64,000 nt of DNA from UBA7332 sp051657165 (lineage in GTDB: Bacteria > Bacteroidota > Bacteroidia > Bacteroidales > UBA7332): the NCBI GenBank assembly GCA_051657165.1, contig JBOFKD010000306.1:51007-115006 (forward strand), in the 5' to 3' direction. A program made the translations under genes and the position numbers. Positions within the stretch are counted from its first letter, which is position 1, and each line of letters opens with the position of its first letter. This document shows, one piece after another, positions 52,751-62,556 of this stretch. The notes under the pieces are model-generated. The model was not told where the DNA came from, made no database searches, and saw only the letters and a list, made by a program, of their open reading frames with translations.

Positions 52751-52798
52751 TAGGAAAGTATTTTTGTGTTATCCTGTGAAAAACCAAAACTACTGTTC

Positions 52799-53773
52799 AT
52801 GAAAAAACTAATAACAATCTCAATGCTGGCCCTGCTTGCAGGTTGCTCAAAGCAAATTGGGTTTTCAAAACTATTGCCTCAGGCTTTTAATGAGCCTGTG
52901 TCTTTTATTGATAATATTACGGATACAATTAATCTTAATTCAATTCTGCCACTTTTAGGTGATATTGACTCCGTAACCTGCAATAATGCCCGAGTTGGTT
53001 ATATTGATGCCAGTCTCAAATCATTTGTGTTAGAATCTGATTTATCAAATCCCTTTTATGTGATAAAAATATGGCATGATGGTGATCAGCTATCACTGCT
53101 AGGTGTTAATAATGATGTCAATCGTTCGGATAATCTTTTTATTACATCAGATTTGGATAACAGAGAACGTATAACTATTAAATCAAATGCTGATGTTGAG
53201 CAATGGCAGGTATTTTGGCAAAATATAGAGATTCCTCTCTCTTCATTGGAGATTTCAGCTAATACAGTCGTTGTTCCTGTTCCTGAAAATGCATTTAATA
53301 TGGATAAGTCCGAAATCAGAGTAATTGCTTTTGCCGGAGGTTCTATTTCTAATAGTACAACAGTTCGTCTTATCCATGATAAAGTTTTTACTAATTTGTC
53401 AAAGGAGGTAATACTTCGGGATGATAGTGATGATATTTTGAATATGCTGCCCATGGATTTACTTTCCGATTCTCAGATGGTAATATTTCAGAACTTGCTA
53501 ACTAGTAGGGCTGAATGGCATTTAGGAGATGCAATACAAATTATTGATGATTCAGAACTTATGGTTTGTGCCCGGACTTATATGGGTGAAACATCCTTTT
53601 TTGCACTTAATAAAAGTGCTTATCCAGTTGAGAGAAGATTACATATTCCGCGTAATATTAAAATGGGGAATTTAAAAACTTATTTTGATCAATCAATAAA
53701 ACAGACTGGAGAAAATATTGTTATTAATTTATGTCCTAATTCTTACGAAATTGCGACATCAGAAATATTATAA
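52799..53773 (+). CDS. GH13-derived lipoprotein lacking the catalytic barrel
   Basis: A 324-residue lipoprotein (MKKLITISMLALLAGC, Cys16). Residues about 20-195 resemble the N-terminal beta-sandwiches of Bacteroidetes alpha-amylases (LSLLGVNNDVNRSDNLFITSDLDNRERITI, SEIRVIAFAGGSISNSTTVRLIHDKV), and about 225-324 resemble the end of the barrel and the C-terminal beta domain (LLTSRAEWHLGDAIQI, VCARTYMGETSFFALNKSAYPVE, IVINLCPNSYEIATSE). Nothing corresponds to the roughly 350-residue barrel, so no catalytic residues are present. The frame is open and continuous, with the junction near 200-225, which suggests a clean internal deletion. It sits in the starch cluster, before an amylase. It could be a starch-binding surface protein or an in-frame remnant. 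The family resemblance is from memory. Confidence 0.7.
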   Translation: MKKLITISMLALLAGCSKQIGFSKLLPQAFNEPVSFIDNITDTINLNSILPLLGDIDSVTCNNARVGYIDASLKSFVLESDLSNPFYVIKIWHDGDQLSLLGVNNDVNRSDNLFITSDLDNRERITIKSNADVEQWQVFWQNIEIPLSSLEISANTVVVPVPENAFNMDKSEIRVIAFAGGSISNSTTVRLIHDKVFTNLSKEVILRDDSDDILNMLPMDLLSDSQMVIFQNLLTSRAEWHLGDAIQIIDDSELMVCARTYMGETSFFALNKSAYPVERRLHIPRNIKMGNLKTYFDQSIKQTGENIVINLCPNSYEIATSEIL

Positions 53774-53828
53774 TTCATTAATATCTAAGATGTTTTGAAT
53801 TGTTTGGTTCTTATTTAATTTATTAACT

Positions 53829-55187
53829 ATGAGAAAAATACTTTGTGGTTTTGTTCTTTTATTTTTACTTGCATCGTGTGTAAGTAAATCAAGCGAACAT
53901 AAAGAATCAGCAGAACCTTCTCAATGGTGGAACGATGCGACTATTTACGAGGTTAATACGCGTCAGTTCTCTCCTCAGGGAACTTTTTCAGAAGTAGAAA
54001 AGCAGCTTCCCCGATTGAAGGAAATGGGCGTGGATATATTATGGTTTATGCCTGTACAACCTATTGGAGAGCTGAATAGAAAGGGTTCTTTAGGCAGTTA
54101 TTATTCAATATCTGATTATACTGCTGTTAATCCTGAATTTGGAACTATCCAGGATTTCAGACGTCTTGTAGATAAAGCGCATCAGTTGGATATGAAAGTT
54201 ATCCTGGACTGGGTAGCCAATCATACATCATGGGATGCAAAATGGATAAACAATGAAGGTTGGTATTCACTGGATAGTATGGGTAATAAATATTCTCCCT
54301 ATGATTGGTCTGATGTCGTAGAGCTGAATTATGATAATCCCCGGATGCGTGATGAAATGATAAATGAAATGAAATTCTGGGTTAAAAATGTTGGTGTAGA
54401 TGGTTTCAGAGCGGATATGGCCCATGAAGTACCTACAAGTTTCTGGAATGCTGCATCGGATTCTTTGCGAGCCTTAAATCCGAATATTTTTATGTTAGCT
54501 GAATCTGAAAATCCTGATTTGATGAATAAGGCTTTTGATATGAATTATGCATGGGAATTACACCATTTGATGAATGCACTTGCTAAAAGCGAAGTAAAGG
54601 CAGACTCTCTGTGGAGTTTTTACGAAAAAAAATATTTGCAATTCCCGAATAATGAGATTCAAATGAATTTTACATCTAATCATGATGAAAATTCATGGGC
54701 AGGAACGGAGTTTGAACGTATGGGAGATGCAGCGCCTGCATTTGCTGCACTTACTTATGTTTTACCGGGTATGCCTTTGATTTATAATGGACAAGAGGCC
54801 GGCTTTAATCGGCGTCTTGCATTTTTTGAAAAAGATAGTATTGATTGGTCGCAAAGTAAATTAGAGCAATATTCAGCACTTTATAGAAATCTTAATTCAT
54901 TACGTAAAGATAATAAGGCTCTATGGAGTGGTGCTGATGGAGGAAAGCTGGTTAGGGTAAATAATAATTTGCCGGATCAGGTGTTTTCATTTAAAAGAGA
55001 GAAGGGTGATGATTGTGTGATCGGTGTATTTAATTTCACGGATACTATGGTTGATGTTAAATTAGATGACAAGTCAATTAATGGAGAGTATAATACTTTT
55101 GGTTCAGAGGCTGATATGAAGCTAAATGTTGAAGAGTCGGTTACTCTGCCTCCTTATGGGTATGCAATTTTTTATCGGAATAAATAA
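53829..55187 (+). CDS. Lipoprotein alpha-amylase-type glycosidase (GH13)
   Basis: A 452-residue lipoprotein (LFLLASC, Cys17) consisting of the GH13 barrel almost alone. Catalytic residues are Asp196 (GFRADMAHEVP), Glu225 (LAESENPD) and Asp286 (SNHDENSW), with VANHTSW (about 129-135) as conserved region I. The C-terminal beta domain is short and ends PPYGYAIFYRNK. Likely a periplasmic or surface maltogenic/alpha-amylase. It is 55 bp after the barrel-less lipoprotein and 7 bp before malQ, so it belongs to the same operon. Confidence 0.9.
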   Translation: MRKILCGFVLLFLLASCVSKSSEHKESAEPSQWWNDATIYEVNTRQFSPQGTFSEVEKQLPRLKEMGVDILWFMPVQPIGELNRKGSLGSYYSISDYTAVNPEFGTIQDFRRLVDKAHQLDMKVILDWVANHTSWDAKWINNEGWYSLDSMGNKYSPYDWSDVVELNYDNPRMRDEMINEMKFWVKNVGVDGFRADMAHEVPTSFWNAASDSLRALNPNIFMLAESENPDLMNKAFDMNYAWELHHLMNALAKSEVKADSLWSFYEKKYLQFPNNEIQMNFTSNHDENSWAGTEFERMGDAAPAFAALTYVLPGMPLIYNGQEAGFNRRLAFFEKDSIDWSQSKLEQYSALYRNLNSLRKDNKALWSGADGGKLVRVNNNLPDQVFSFKREKGDDCVIGVFNFTDTMVDVKLDDKSINGEYNTFGSEADMKLNVEESVTLPPYGYAIFYRNK

Positions 55188-55194
55188 ATACGAT

Positions 55195-57882
55195 ATGAAA
55201 CTAAAATTTGAGTTACATTATAATACAAGTTACGGAGAGGAACTTTATGTGTTAGGTTCTATTCCGGCTTTAGGAGAGGAGCATCCTGAAAGAGCTTTGA
55301 AAATGAATTATATTAAAGATGGACTATGGTCTTTAAAAGTATCAGTTCCTAAAAAGTTTTCATCTTTTAATTATACTTATCTGGTTAAAAGAGATGGTAA
55401 GATTTTGCGTTCATGTGAGTTGTCTTATTCATTTGAAGCAATCGAAGGCATCGATAAGTATTCATTTTCTGACAGATGGATTGATACACCTTTGAATAAA
55501 CCTTTTTTCTCTTCTGCATTTACAGAGAGTTTCTTTGCAAGAAAAAATAAAGGTGAGTATAAATCTGATGTATGGTATGATACCAACGTATTGCTGACTG
55601 TTAGTGCTCCTACTATACCACCTCATTGTGTTCTTGCATTGATGGGAGAAGGTGAATACTTTGGAAATTGGGATTCTCTAAAATCCTTTCGGTTTGATGA
55701 TACGAATTATCCCGTATGGTCTCTTAAGCTAGATGCTTCAAAGGTTTATTCTGGACAAATATTTAAGCTGGCTATGCTTGATTCTCGTTCCGGTGAAGTG
55801 TGTAAGTGGGAAGATGGAGATAATCGTAAATTGTTTTTTATGGATGCATTGGCTGAAAAAAGCTGTGAAGTTATTCATATGGAAGATTTTAGGGATTATT
55901 CTCCGGACGCAAAGTATGCAGGGACAGCAATACCGGTGTTTTCACTTCGTAGTGATTCGGGTTATGGCATAGGCGATTTCGGAGACTTGTATAAATTTGT
56001 AGACTGGATTAAATTAACAGGTCAGAGTATTATTCAGATCTTGCCGATAAATGATACTACAATGACTCATACATGGGTCGACTCATATCCATATAATGCA
56101 AATTCTATTTATGCATTGCATCCTGCTTATCTGGATTTAAATCAGCTTCCTGCACTTAGTGATATGCAAAAGCAAAAGAAGTATCAATCTTTGCGTCTGG
56201 AACTGAATGCACTTGATCAGGTTGATTATGAGCGTGCAACAGAACTTAAGTGGTCATATGTAAGAGATGTTTTCTCAGAGTCTGGTTCAGCTGAATTAGA
56301 GACCATGGAATTTAAAAAATGGTTTGACGAAAATAGTGAATGGCTTAAAAGTTATGCCGCATTTTCATATTTACGTGATTTTTATAAGACTCCTGTTTTT
56401 TCACAGTGGAAAAAATACAGAATTTTCAAAAATAATGAGATCGAAGAACTAGTTTCTCCGACATCAGATATTTATTCAGAGATTACTCTGTATTATTATA
56501 TTCAGTATCATTTACATTTGCAGCTTAAGCGCGTAAATGAATATGCTCATTCCCAGGGAGTAATCCTTAAAGGAGATATTCCGATTGGCATTAGTCGGAA
56601 TAGTGTTGAAGCATGGAAAGAGCCTTATCTTTTTAATATGCAATCTCAGGCCGGAGCTCCACCAGATGATTTTTCTGCAGATGGCCAGAACTGGGGATTT
56701 CCTACCTATAACTGGGATGAGATGAAGAAAACGGATTTTCAATGGTGGAAGAACCGGTTTCGTAAAATGTCTGATTATTTTGATGCATACCGGATTGATC
56801 ATTTATTAGGCTTTTTCAGAATATGGGAGATACCTATGGATTCAGTTCAGGGGCTTTTGGGACATTTCAATCCGGCATTGCCATATGATAGAGGTGAATT
56901 AGAACGATTCGGATTTTATTTGGATGATATTCGTCATCTTACTCCATATATACGTGAGCATTTCTTGTATGATTATTTTGGCGAATATACGGAAGATGTG
57001 AAAACGCATTATCTGAAGGAGATTAATTATCATGAATATATTCTGCAGGTTCATTGTGATACTCAGCGGAAAATTGAATCTCTTTTCGAAGGGCAGAGTG
57101 ATGAGAGATCTAATCGTATCCGTTCAGGATTATATGCATTATGCAATGAGGTTTTGTTTGTGAGGGATCCGAAAGAACGAGAAAAATTTCATCCTAGAAT
57201 TAGTGCTCAATTTTCCAAAAGTTATCAGGATCTTGAATTTTGGCTAAAGGATGCATTTAATAGGTTGTATAATGAGTTTTTCTATAACCGGCATAATGAG
57301 TTTTGGGCGGCTCAGGCAATGGAAAAGTTGCCTCCGATAATAAAGTCTACAAATATGTTAGTCTGTGTGGAGGATTTAGGTATGATTCCCGATTGTGTTC
57401 CCGAGGTGATTAATCAGCTACAGGTTTTATCTTTAGAGATACAGCGAATGCCTAAAGATCCGCAGCTTAAATTTGCATTAACAAATGAATATCCCTATTT
57501 ATCGGTGTCTACAACCAGTACTCATGATATGAGTCCTGTGAGAGAATGGTGGATCGAAAATGCTGCGATGACACAGGATTATTATAATGAGATTTTATGG
57601 CAATCCGGGGCTGCACCTCAGGATTGTGATGAATCTGTGGCTGGATTAATTATTGAAAATCACCTTAATTCGCCAGCTATGCTCACCATTCTTCCTCTTC
57701 AGGACTGGTTTGCTACAGATTCTCTTGTGCGTTTCAAAGATGCTGCTGCCGAAAGAATTAATATACCTTCGGTGCCTAAGCATTACTGGCGTTACAGAAT
57801 GCATATTTCAATAGAGAACCTGTTAAAAGAAAGTGCTTTTACAGATAAAATAAAATCAATGATCCGTAATAGCGGACGTTAA
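55195..57882 (+). CDS. malQ: 4-alpha-glucanotransferase (GH77) with CBM20 modules
   Basis: An 895-residue cytoplasmic disproportionating enzyme. The start ATG follows the amylase stop by 7 bp and gives MKLKFELHYNTSYGEELYVLG, the beginning of a CBM20 starch-binding domain; a second CBM20 follows (about 120-225, PPHCVLALMGEGEYFGNWD). The GH77 barrel spans about 250-895 with Asp535 (AYRIDHLLGFF), Glu726 (CVEDLGM) and Asp778 (STHDMS) as catalytic residues, and a long insertion (about 450-500). No signal peptide. It converts maltooligosaccharides for uptake into glycolysis. A terminator follows at once. Confidence 0.95.
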   Translation: MKLKFELHYNTSYGEELYVLGSIPALGEEHPERALKMNYIKDGLWSLKVSVPKKFSSFNYTYLVKRDGKILRSCELSYSFEAIEGIDKYSFSDRWIDTPLNKPFFSSAFTESFFARKNKGEYKSDVWYDTNVLLTVSAPTIPPHCVLALMGEGEYFGNWDSLKSFRFDDTNYPVWSLKLDASKVYSGQIFKLAMLDSRSGEVCKWEDGDNRKLFFMDALAEKSCEVIHMEDFRDYSPDAKYAGTAIPVFSLRSDSGYGIGDFGDLYKFVDWIKLTGQSIIQILPINDTTMTHTWVDSYPYNANSIYALHPAYLDLNQLPALSDMQKQKKYQSLRLELNALDQVDYERATELKWSYVRDVFSESGSAELETMEFKKWFDENSEWLKSYAAFSYLRDFYKTPVFSQWKKYRIFKNNEIEELVSPTSDIYSEITLYYYIQYHLHLQLKRVNEYAHSQGVILKGDIPIGISRNSVEAWKEPYLFNMQSQAGAPPDDFSADGQNWGFPTYNWDEMKKTDFQWWKNRFRKMSDYFDAYRIDHLLGFFRIWEIPMDSVQGLLGHFNPALPYDRGELERFGFYLDDIRHLTPYIREHFLYDYFGEYTEDVKTHYLKEINYHEYILQVHCDTQRKIESLFEGQSDERSNRIRSGLYALCNEVLFVRDPKEREKFHPRISAQFSKSYQDLEFWLKDAFNRLYNEFFYNRHNEFWAAQAMEKLPPIIKSTNMLVCVEDLGMIPDCVPEVINQLQVLSLEIQRMPKDPQLKFALTNEYPYLSVSTTSTHDMSPVREWWIENAAMTQDYYNEILWQSGAAPQDCDESVAGLIIENHLNSPAMLTILPLQDWFATDSLVRFKDAAAERINIPSVPKHYWRYRMHISIENLLKESAFTDKIKSMIRNSGR

Positions 57883-57884
57883 CC

Positions 57885-58328
57885 AAAAGAGCTGCACAAC
57901 TGTGCAGCTCTTTTTAGGTTTTAAGAAGAATCTTTGTGAGTTCAGATTAGAATTATCGAAATAATCTCGCTAAATTTACTTCTACAACGGAGCAGTTTTT
58001 TTTCGAATACGAGAAAAAACAGTCTCTTGTGTTAAATAGATTATAATGATAACAGCTTATTATGCATATCTGACAATTTCGTGTTAATGATGTTGAATAG
58101 TAATAAAATAGAGGTAAATCATTGATAGACTGAGAAAAAATACGGCTAAAGATTTGATTATCAAAAAAAAGTTTGTAACTTTGCAAAGATTTTCAGTGTA
58201 CATTATGTAGTGATGTGGAGTAACGTTTTGTTGCTCTGTTAGTTAGTGCCTGATGTGCGGTTCAATTACTGAAAAGTAAAGGAATTAAGAATTTTAGATT
58301 TACTAAGTATTAATAAAGTTGTAAAGAA
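57885..58328 (+). other. malQ terminator and leader of the ribosomal operon
   Basis: A stem AAAAGAGCTGCACA (57885-57898) / TGTGCAGCTCTTTT (57901-57914) ends malQ. The rest, up to rpsL, has no gene; it is A/T-rich and holds the rpsL promoter and an mRNA leader of about 140 nt. Confidence 0.85.
58153..58183 (+). promoter_or_regulatory. Bacteroidetes-type promoter of the rpsL operon
   Basis: TTTG (58153-58156) is followed by exactly 19 bp and TAACTTTG (58176-58183), matching the -33 TTTG and -7 TAnnTTTG consensus for the primary sigma factor of Bacteroidetes. The expected start is near 58190. Confidence 0.85.
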
Positions 58329-58736
58329 ATGCCTACAATTCAACAGTTAGTTAGAAAAGGTAGAGTGTCTTTAGAGGACAAAAGTAAAGCTCCTGCATTA
58401 GATTCATGTCCACAAAGACGTGGTGTTTGTGTGAGAGTTTATACTACAACTCCTAAGAAGCCAAACTCTGCTATGCGTAAAGTTGCCAGAGTGCGTTTGA
58501 CAAACTCTAAGGAAGTAAATGCTTACATTCCGGGTGAAGGTCACAACCTTCAGGAGCACTCAATCGTTCTAGTTCGTGGTGGTCGTGTGAAAGACCTTCC
58601 AGGGGTTCGCTATCACATCGTTCGTGGTACATTAGATACTGCAGGTGTTAGCAAAAGAACACAGAGACGCTCAAAATACGGTGCTAAACGTCCGAAACCA
58701 GGTCAAGCTCCAGCAGCAACAGGTAAAAAGAAGTAA
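58329..58736 (+). CDS. rpsL: 30S ribosomal protein S12
   Basis: Decoding-centre protein of the small subunit, 135 residues. It has MPTIQQLVRKGR, SCPQRRGVCVRVYTTTPKKPNS and the loop LPGVRYHIVRG. Both lysines of TPKKPN, changed in streptomycin-resistant mutants, are wild type. First gene of the str operon; 152 bp precede rpsG. Confidence 0.98.
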   Translation: MPTIQQLVRKGRVSLEDKSKAPALDSCPQRRGVCVRVYTTTPKKPNSAMRKVARVRLTNSKEVNAYIPGEGHNLQEHSIVLVRGGRVKDLPGVRYHIVRGTLDTAGVSKRTQRRSKYGAKRPKPGQAPAATGKKK

Positions 58737-58888
58737 TTAGCGCGTAAGCGATTTGCCTAAGGGCTATCGATGCTCAGCGTGAGTTGGGTTTGAAATTGAT
58801 AGGCTATAAGGTTGAGTAAATGAACCCGGTGGGGGGATTTGAAGAGTGAATTAAAAGCAACCAAAAAACAAGAAAACATTTTTTTAAA

Positions 58889-59365
58889 ATGAGAAAAGCT
58901 AAACCAAAAAAGAGATTGGTATTGCCAGATCCAATCTTTGGTGATGTTAAGGTTACTAAATTTGTTAACCACCTAATGTACGACGGAAAGAAAAGTATCT
59001 CATATACTATTTTCTATTCTGCGTTGGAAATTGTTAAGAACAAACTTTCAAACGAAACTTTGTCTTCTCTAGAAATATGGAAAAAGGCGTTAGAAAACGT
59101 AACTCCTCAAGTTGAAGTTAAATCACGCCGTGTGGGTGGTGCTACTTTCCAAGTTCCTACGGAAATCCGCCCTGATCGTAAAGAATCTATCTCAATGAAG
59201 AATCTTATCCTTTATTCTCGCAAACGTGGAGGTAAAACTATGGCTGATAAATTAGCTGCCGAAATCGTTGATGCGTTCAATAACCAAGGAGGTTCTTACA
59301 AGCGTAAAGAAGATATGCACCGTATGGCTGAAGCTAACCGTGCGTTCGCTCACTTTAGATTCTAA
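58889..59365 (+). CDS. rpsG: 30S ribosomal protein S7
   Basis: Primary assembly protein of the 30S head domain, 158 residues. The sequence MRKAKPKKRLVLPDPIFGDVKVTKFVNHLMYDGKK and the C-terminal YKRKEDMHRMAEANRAFAHFRF are diagnostic. It binds 16S rRNA helices 28-43. fusA follows after 36 bp. Confidence 0.98.
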   Translation: MRKAKPKKRLVLPDPIFGDVKVTKFVNHLMYDGKKSISYTIFYSALEIVKNKLSNETLSSLEIWKKALENVTPQVEVKSRRVGGATFQVPTEIRPDRKESISMKNLILYSRKRGGKTMADKLAAEIVDAFNNQGGSYKRKEDMHRMAEANRAFAHFRF

Positions 59366-59401
59366 TTCAATATTTAAAATCAAGCTTAATATATATAACA
59401 G

Positions 59402-61522
59402 ATGGCAAAAGATGATATGCTGAAGTTTACCAGAAATATTGGTATTATGGCGCACATTGATGCGGGTAAAACCACTACTTCTGAGCGTATTCTTTTCTAT
59501 ACTGGTCTTTCGCACAAAATCGGTGAAGTTCACGATGGTGGTGCTACAATGGACTGGATGGAGCAAGAAAAAGAAAGAGGTATCACTATTACTTCTGCTG
59601 CTACAACAACTTCATGGAACTATAACGGAGATAAATATAAAATCAACCTTATTGATACTCCGGGCCACGTTGACTTTACAGTAGAGGTAGAGCGTTCACT
59701 ACGTATTTTGGATGGTGCAGTTGCAACATTCTGTGCAGTAGGTGGTGTTGAACCTCAATCTGAAACAGTTTGGCGTCAGGCTGACAAATACGAAGTTCCT
59801 CGTATTGGATATGTAAATAAAATGGACCGTTCAGGTGCTAACTTCTTTGAAGTTGTACGTCAGCTGAAAGACGTTTTAGGAGCTAATCCATGTCCTATCC
59901 AGGTTCCAATCGGAGCAGAAGAAACTTTCAAAGGTATTGTTGACCTTGTAAAAATGAAAGCGATCTACTGGCACGATGAAACTATGGGTGCTGAATATTC
60001 TGAAGAAGAAATTCCTGCAGAAATGATGGACGAGGTAATGGAGTGGAGAGAAAAAATGCTTGAATCTGTTGCTGAGTTCGATGAGTCTTTGATGGAGAAA
60101 TTCTTCGAAGATCCTGAAACAATTACTCAGGAAGAGGTTATTGAAGCTCTTCGCAAAGGAACATTGTCTATGTCAATCATTCCAATGCTTTGTGGTTCTT
60201 CTTTCAAAAATAAAGGTGTTCAACAATTGCTTGATGCAGTTTGTGCATTCCTTGGAGCTCCAACAGATACTCCATTCGTTATCGGTACTGATATTGATAA
60301 TCCGGAAATCGAAATTAAACGTAAAGCTTCATCAGAAGAGCCTCTATGTGCTTTAGCATTTAAAATTGCTACTGACCCTTATGTAGGTCGTCTATGTTTC
60401 TTCCGTGTTTATTCAGGTCAGTTAGATGCTGGTTCATACGTGTACAATACACGTTCTCGTAAAAAAGAACGTATTTCTCGTTTGTTCCAAATGCACTCAA
60501 ACAAACAAAACCCGAAAGAATTCATCGGATGTGGTGATATCGGAGCAGGTGTTGGTTTCAAAGATATCCGTACAGGAGATACTTTGTGTGCTGAAGGCTC
60601 GCCAATCGTTCTTGAATCAATGGAATTCCCGGAACCGGTTATCGGTATTGCTGTTGAGCCTAAAACTCAGAAAGACCTTGATAAACTTTCTACAGGTTTG
60701 GCTAAATTGGCAGAAGAGGATCCAACATTCCGCGTTTCAACTAACGAAGAAACAGGACAAACAGTTATTAGCGGTATGGGTGAGCTTCACTTGGAGATCA
60801 TTATCGATCGTCTAAGACGTGAGTTCAAAGTAGAATGTAACCAGGGACGTCCGCAGGTATCATACAAAGAGGCTATTACTAAATCGGTTGAACTTCGTGA
60901 AGTTTACAAAAAACAATCGGGTGGTCGTGGTAAATTTGCTGATATCATCGTAAGAGTTGAGCCGGTTGACGAAGGATTTGAAGGACAACTTCAATTCATC
61001 GACGAGGTTAAAGGTGGTAACATTCCTAAAGAATTTATCCCTTCAGTTCAGAAAGGTTTCTTGACTGCAATGAAAAATGGTGTTCTTGCAGGTTACAATG
61101 TTGACCAATTGAAAGTAACTTTGATTGACGGTTCTTACCACAATGTGGACTCGGATCAGTTGTCATTCGAAATTTGTGCTATTCAGGCGTTCAAAAAAGC
61201 AAGTGAGCAAGCAGGTCCAGTTCTTCTAGAGCCAATCATGAAAGTTGAAGTGGTTACTCCGGAAGAAAACATGGGTGATGTGATCTCAGACTTGAACAAA
61301 CGTCGTGGTCAGGTTGAAGGTATGGAAACTAGCCGTTCAGGTGCTCGTATCGTGAAAGCGAAAACTCCACTTGCAGAAATGACAGGTTATGTTACAACAC
61401 TTCGTACTATCACTTCTGGTCGTGCTACTTCATCAATGACATTCTCTCATTATGATGCTGTATCTACAGCTACTGCGAAAGAAGTATTGAAAGAAGTAAA
61501 CGGTAGAGTAGAATTACTATAA
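59402..61522 (+). CDS. fusA: Elongation factor G
   Basis: Translocase GTPase of 706 residues. Visible are the P-loop AHIDAGKTTTSE (about 18), the switch II DTPGHVDF (about 90), NKMD (about 145), and domains II-V. The length and all five domains are normal. It follows rpsG by 36 bp, then rpsJ after a 92-bp gap holding a small hairpin. Confidence 0.98.
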   Translation: MAKDDMLKFTRNIGIMAHIDAGKTTTSERILFYTGLSHKIGEVHDGGATMDWMEQEKERGITITSAATTTSWNYNGDKYKINLIDTPGHVDFTVEVERSLRILDGAVATFCAVGGVEPQSETVWRQADKYEVPRIGYVNKMDRSGANFFEVVRQLKDVLGANPCPIQVPIGAEETFKGIVDLVKMKAIYWHDETMGAEYSEEEIPAEMMDEVMEWREKMLESVAEFDESLMEKFFEDPETITQEEVIEALRKGTLSMSIIPMLCGSSFKNKGVQQLLDAVCAFLGAPTDTPFVIGTDIDNPEIEIKRKASSEEPLCALAFKIATDPYVGRLCFFRVYSGQLDAGSYVYNTRSRKKERISRLFQMHSNKQNPKEFIGCGDIGAGVGFKDIRTGDTLCAEGSPIVLESMEFPEPVIGIAVEPKTQKDLDKLSTGLAKLAEEDPTFRVSTNEETGQTVISGMGELHLEIIIDRLRREFKVECNQGRPQVSYKEAITKSVELREVYKKQSGGRGKFADIIVRVEPVDEGFEGQLQFIDEVKGGNIPKEFIPSVQKGFLTAMKNGVLAGYNVDQLKVTLIDGSYHNVDSDQLSFEICAIQAFKKASEQAGPVLLEPIMKVEVVTPEENMGDVISDLNKRRGQVEGMETSRSGARIVKAKTPLAEMTGYVTTLRTITSGRATSSMTFSHYDAVSTATAKEVLKEVNGRVELL

Positions 61523-61539
61523 AACTTATAAGCTTTGAT

Positions 61540-61563
61540 GGGTGGGAGGTGACTCCCGCCCCG
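61540..61563 (+). other. Hairpin between fusA and rpsJ
   Basis: GGTGGGAG-GTGA-CTCCCGCC forms an 8-bp GC-rich stem (one G-U pair) without a T-run, 18 bp after the fusA stop. It may adjust the ratio between EF-G and downstream ribosomal proteins or protect an mRNA end. Confidence 0.45.
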
Positions 61564-61614
61564 ATAAGCAAACAATCAAAAGCGTTTGATTAATTACATA
61601 GATATTCAATATAT

Positions 61615-61920
61615 ATGAGCCAAAAAATCAGAATCAAGTTGAAGTCTTTCGATCACATGTTGGTTGATAAATCAGCTGAGAAAATCGTTAAGACAGTGAA
61701 GGCATCAGGTGCAGTAGTAAGCGGTCCAATTCCACTTCCGACTCACAAAAAAATCTTTACAGTAAACCGCTCTACTTTCGTTAACAAGAAATCAAGAGAG
61801 CAATTCGAACTTTCAACTTATAAGAGATTAATCGACATCTACAGCTCAACAGCTAAAACTGTGGACGCTCTAATGAAACTAGAGTTGCCAAGTGGTGTAG
61901 AAGTAGAAATCAAAGTGTGA
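61615..61920 (+). CDS. rpsJ: 30S ribosomal protein S10
   Basis: A 101-residue head protein of the 30S subunit, also NusE in antitermination. MSQKIRIKLKSFDHMLVDKSAEKIV and VSGPIPLPTHKKIFTVNRSTFVNKKSREQFE match the family throughout. First gene of the S10 cluster, joined here to the str operon; rplC follows after 21 bp. Confidence 0.98.
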   Translation: MSQKIRIKLKSFDHMLVDKSAEKIVKTVKASGAVVSGPIPLPTHKKIFTVNRSTFVNKKSREQFELSTYKRLIDIYSSTAKTVDALMKLELPSGVEVEIKV

Positions 61921-61941
61921 TAAATTTAAATTTTAATTGAA

Positions 61942-62556
61942 ATGCCAGGATTATTAGGAAAAAAAATCGGAATGACATCCGTTTTCAGTGCCGATGGAAA
62001 AAATGTTCCATGCACTGTTATCGAAGTTGGTCCTTGTGTGGTAACTCAAATCAAAACTGTTGACAATGATGGCTACGAAGCTATTCAAGTAGGTTTCCAA
62101 ACTAAAAAAGAGAAACATACTACGAAACCAGCAATGGGTCATTTCAAAAAAGCAGGAGTTGAACCACAAAGACACTTGGCTGAGTTCAAGTATGATGGTG
62201 AGTACAACTTAGGTGATGTAATCACTGTTGAGTTATTCAATGAGACAGCTTTCGTTGATGTAGTAGGTACATCTAAAGGTAAAGGTTTCCAAGGTGTTGT
62301 AAAACGTCATGGATTTGGTGGTGTAGGTCAAACAACTCACGGTCAACATAACCGTTTGAGAGCACCGGGTTCTATTGGTGCCAGCTCATATCCTTCTCGT
62401 GTATTCAAAGGAATGCGTATGGCTGGACAAACAGGTAACGCTCGTGTTACTGTTTCAAATCTTCAGGTGTTAAAGGTTATCGCTGAACACAACCTTCTAC
62501 TAGTTAAAGGTTCTGTACCAGGCGCTAAAGGTTCAATCGTAATAATTGAGAAATAA
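61942..62556 (+). CDS. rplC: 50S ribosomal protein L3
   Basis: A 204-residue large-subunit protein near the peptidyl transferase centre. The beginning MPGLLGKKIGMTSVFSADG and the long loop VKRHGFGGVGQTTHGQHNRLRAPGSIGASSYPSRVFKGMRMAG are diagnostic. Its stop codon overlaps the rplD start by one base (TAATG). Confidence 0.98.
   Translation: MPGLLGKKIGMTSVFSADGKNVPCTVIEVGPCVVTQIKTVDNDGYEAIQVGFQTKKEKHTTKPAMGHFKKAGVEPQRHLAEFKYDGEYNLGDVITVELFNETAFVDVVGTSKGKGFQGVVKRHGFGGVGQTTHGQHNRLRAPGSIGASSYPSRVFKGMRMAGQTGNARVTVSNLQVLKVIAEHNLLLVKGSVPGAKGSIVIIEK

Noticed and set aside
58737..58888. Riboswitch or small RNA between rpsL and rpsG
   Set aside because: No stable paired structure or known motif is visible in the 152 bp.
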